NCBI GenBank assembly: GCA_039179985.1
Contig: JBCDED010000003.1
Location: forward strand, 19,016 to 83,015
DNA from: JBCCMQ01 sp039179985
GTDB taxonomy: Bacteria > Pseudomonadota > Alphaproteobacteria > Rhodobacterales > Rhodobacteraceae
Direction: 5' to 3'
Length of the DNA stretch: 64,000 bases
The stretch's first letter is position 1. Each line of letters starts with the position of its first letter. Position numbers and translations under genes: made by a program. Of the stretch, positions 61,937 through 64,000 are shown one piece after another. The notes under the pieces are model-generated. The model was not told the DNA's origin, searched no databases, and worked only from the letters and a program-made list of their open reading frames with translations.

Positions 61937-62809
61937 TCATCCCCTTGCTGCACGCCGCTCGCGCCAGAAGGTAAATATGCCCGCCGCCACGACAATTGCA
62001 GCGCCGATGGCGACGTTGGCCTGCAGGCTTTCCCCAAAGACCGTCAGCCCAATCATTGCGGCGAAGACCAGTTGCAGATAGGCAAAAGGCTGTACAGCGC
62101 TGGCCTCTGCCACTTCGTAGCATTTGATCAACAGCCAGTGGCCGCCTGCCCCGGTCAGGCACAAAAGCAACATCCAGCCCCAGTCAGGAGCGGTCATCGC
62201 TTCCCAACTCCAGACACCCACCACGGTCATGGCAGCGGCCCCCACGGTCCCCGTCCAGAAAAAGCTCGTCGCAGCGTCATCCTTGCGCGCGGCGTAGCGG
62301 GTCAGGAGACCGTAAAGCGCAAAGAGCATGGCCGAACAAAGCGGGATAATGGCGGCAGGCGAGAACACACCAATGCCGGGTTTTAGGATGATCAGCACCC
62401 CGACAAACCCGATGCCAATGGCCATCCAGCGGCGCCAGCCCACCCGTTCACCCAGGATCGGTCCCGAGAGGGCAGCGACCAGCAGGGGGTAGCAGGTAAA
62501 GACAGCATGGCTTTCAACGAGGCCGAGCCGCGTGAAGGCCAGAACCATAACGCAGATCTCAAGCGCCAGAAGAAGGCCCCGAAAGGTTTGCAGGATCGGC
62601 TGGCGCGTGCCGGCGACCTGTCGCAGACCACCGGGTTGGCGGGCCGAAAGCGCGACGACGAAAAGCGCGAAGAACCAGTAGCGGATCATCACGATCATCA
62701 ACACGTTGTATTCCCCTGCCAGATGGCGCGAGATCCCATCCTGCATGGCGAAAACAAAGGTGGTGGCCGTCATCAGCGCGATGCCGCGGCGGGTATCGTT
62801 CCCGGTCAT
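61937..62809 (-). CDS. EamA/DMT-family transporter
   Basis: A 290-residue, ten-helix EamA protein (RRGIALMTATTFVFAMQDGI at the start, GERVGWRRWMAIGIGFVGV mid-way). It is the second DMT protein in the window. The substrate is unknown. ATG 62809 overlaps the mnmD stop by ATGA; the longer open frame to 63031 lies inside mnmD and is not used. Confidence 0.9.
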   Translation of the reverse strand: MTGNDTRRGIALMTATTFVFAMQDGISRHLAGEYNVLMIVMIRYWFFALFVVALSARQPGGLRQVAGTRQPILQTFRGLLLALEICVMVLAFTRLGLVESHAVFTCYPLLVAALSGPILGERVGWRRWMAIGIGFVGVLIILKPGIGVFSPAAIIPLCSAMLFALYGLLTRYAARKDDAATSFFWTGTVGAAAMTVVGVWSWEAMTAPDWGWMLLLCLTGAGGHWLLIKCYEVAEASAVQPFAYLQLVFAAMIGLTVFGESLQANVAIGAAIVVAAGIFTFWRERRAARG

Positions 62810-63483
62810 GGCCTGTCCGCCAAGCGACCGCGTGACATATGGCGCTTGCGGCCGTGGCCCGGCGCACGTTCGACCGCGAACCCGGCGTCTGCAAGCGCCG
62901 CACGTACGGCGCTTGCGGCGGGGTAGGTGGCGAAAGTGCCCCCCGGGTTCGTATGCGCCGCCACGGCGCCCATGAGATCCGGCTCCCAAAGCTCGGGGTT
63001 TTTGGCCGGTGAAAAGCCATCGAGAAACCACGCGTCCGCCATGCCTTCCCAGGTTGGGAGTGTGTCGCGCGCATCACCGAAGATCAGGTGCGCTCGGACG
63101 CAGCCCATATCGACCTCTGCGGGCAGCTGCGCCAGTCCGCCCATCAGCCGTTCGGCCCACGGCGCGACCTCGGGATAGGCCTCAAGCGCCGTCGTCATGT
63201 CGGAGGCGCGCATGGGATAGGCCTCGAAACTCGTGAAGTGCACACCGCTGACGTCCAGGGTTTCACAGAGATGCGCGAGGGCCAGCAGGTTCAGACCGGT
63301 GCCAAAGCCCAGTTCAGCGACCGTGAACCCCGGCGTCAGGCGCTGCGCGAGATCGTTGCCTGCCAGAAAAACGTGCCGCGTCTCCTCAAGGCCGTTCTGC
63401 AGGGAAAAATATGGATCATCGAACCGCGTCGACACGGGCTGCCCGCCGGGGGCCCAGGTGATGTCTGCGGTCTGGTGCGCCAC
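62806..63483 (-). CDS. mnmD: tRNA 5-methylaminomethyl-2-thiouridine methyltransferase MnmD
   Basis: A 225-residue class I methyltransferase matching the N-terminal (MnmD) half of E. coli MnmC. Marks are STRFDDPYFSLQNGLEETRHVFL, the SAM site VAELGFGTGLNLLALAH, and WFLDGFSPAKNPELW. It makes the final methyl transfer to mnm5s2U34 of tRNA. GTG 63483 is the proposed start, leaving room for a divergent promoter; GTG 63558 is possible but would overlap the divergent gene. It is coupled to the EamA gene. Confidence 0.88.
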   Translation of the reverse strand: MAHQTADITWAPGGQPVSTRFDDPYFSLQNGLEETRHVFLAGNDLAQRLTPGFTVAELGFGTGLNLLALAHLCETLDVSGVHFTSFEAYPMRASDMTTALEAYPEVAPWAERLMGGLAQLPAEVDMGCVRAHLIFGDARDTLPTWEGMADAWFLDGFSPAKNPELWEPDLMGAVAAHTNPGGTFATYPAASAVRAALADAGFAVERAPGHGRKRHMSRGRLADRP

Positions 63484-63550
63484 GGCTCTCTGGTCTAAAA
63501 CTTCCGGGTTCGGCGGAGAATGGGTGAGGCGCGGCGAATTGGCAACTGCA

Positions 63551-64000
63551 ATGGTCACGGTACGCGGCGCGGGGCTTTTCGGGCTGGCCACGGCTTGGGA
63601 ACTCGCCCGCAGGGGTGCCTTGGTGCAGGTTGTGGACCGGCGTGGACCTGGGGCCGGGTCCAGCGGCGGCATCGTCGGCGCGCTCGCGCCCCATGTGCCG
63701 GAAAACTGGAACGCAAAGAAAGCGTTCCAACTGAACAGCCTGCTTGTTTCAGAAGCGTTTTGGGGCGGTGTCGAGGCGACGTCGCGCCTTGCGACGGGCT
63801 ACGGTCGTCTTGGCCGTTTGCAGCCCCTCGCCGATGCCCATGCTGTCGGTCTTGGACAGGGACGAGCGGAAGGCGCGCGGGCGCTTTGGGCAGGCAAGGC
63901 CACATGGGAGGTGATCCCGGCCGAAACCGCCGGGCCCCTCGCGCCATTGTCGCCCACGGGACTTTTGATCCGCGACACGCTGACCGCCCGCATTCATCCG
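63551..64000 (+). CDS. FAD-dependent oxidoreductase, MnmC/DAO type (3' end cut by window edge)
   Basis: An open frame of 150 codons runs from ATG 63551 to the right edge. It begins with the FAD-binding Rossmann motif VTVRGAGLFGLATAWEL and then GAGSSGGIVGALAPHVPENW, typical of the glycine/D-amino-acid oxidase fold and of the MnmC oxidase domain. TTG 63539 with GAGG upstream is another start. It is divergent from mnmD, so it may be the separate MnmC oxidase that makes the MnmD substrate. The rest lies outside the window. Confidence 0.8.
   Translation, partial: MVTVRGAGLFGLATAWELARRGALVQVVDRRGPGAGSSGGIVGALAPHVPENWNAKKAFQLNSLLVSEAFWGGVEATSRLATGYGRLGRLQPLADAHAVGLGQGRAEGARALWAGKATWEVIPAETAGPLAPLSPTGLLIRDTLTARIHP

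Noticed and set aside
1..64000. tRNA, rRNA, CRISPR or mobile elements
   Set aside because: No cloverleaf tails, rRNA segments, regular repeat arrays, transposase or integrase frames were found on reading the gaps and proteins.

Overview
The window is high-GC, densely packed bacterial chromosome. Gene content and order point to an alphaproteobacterium of the Rhodobacteraceae (Roseobacter-like) lineage: slt-dapA near smpB, accD-folC, a DUF6478-type protein, GlnK-AmtB, and a LexA site of the alphaproteobacterial GTTC-N7-GTTC form. This placement is inference from gene families, not a database match. I see no rRNA, tRNA, CRISPR array, insertion sequence, integrase or phage gene, so this looks like core or conserved accessory chromosome rather than a mobile island. 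Genes at both window edges are cut (a phospholipase A2-like protein at 1, an FAD oxidoreductase at 64000).

Layout. 1-3.7 kb: a PLA2-like secreted protein overlapping a membrane-anchored glycerophosphodiester phosphodiesterase, then the urate hydroxylase PuuD. 3.8-14 kb: a DNA repair and RNA decay block with error-prone polymerase DnaE2, an ArsR/SRPBCC/YCII operon, 3-methyladenine glycosylase Tag, a lytic transglycosylase, RNase R and ImuB. ImuB has a perfect SOS box and DnaE2 a near-perfect one, but no imuA lies beside either. 14-21 kb: cytochrome c', a ClpP-like peptidase, a TetR regulator divergent from fghA, then a run of plus-strand genes (fghA, DUF188, an EamA transporter, a HAD phosphatase, an ornithine cyclodeaminase-like enzyme, an alpha/beta hydrolase). 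21-28 kb: two MFS transporters flanking zapE, then folC, accD and a CPBP membrane protease. 28-35 kb: ilvD, a DUF6478 pair, 2,4-dienoyl-CoA reductase with a LysR regulator, and an OmpA-like protein.

35-47 kb: GNAT, a CinA-like protein and a TetR that shares two matching palindromic operators with a divergent SDR; sfsA, map, rsmD and a ferredoxin-reductase-like flavoprotein; two tandem one-domain peroxiredoxins; MscS, pterin dehydratase and a FemAB/GNAT-like protein; a second GDPD and a RidA protein. 47-64 kb: the Mla lipid transport proteins MlaA and MlaC, a class A penicillin-binding protein, glnK-amtB, an aromatic aminotransferase, 3-mercaptopyruvate sulfurtransferase, a gamma-glutamyltransferase-family enzyme, an FMN reductase, smpB, a small ion channel, dapA, a Slt-type transglycosylase, a second EamA transporter, and mnmD divergent from an FAD oxidoreductase that may be its MnmC partner.

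Recurring themes are envelope maintenance (PBP1A, two transglycosylases, MlaA/MlaC, OmpA, MscS), phospholipid breakdown, redox and detoxification, nitrogen uptake control and SOS mutagenesis. Genes are tightly coupled: many ATGA overlaps within operons, and three convergent pairs whose stop codons share a 4-base palindrome (CTAG or TTAA). Several starts were moved downstream from the longest open frame on the basis of ribosome binding sites, overlaps and family N-termini.
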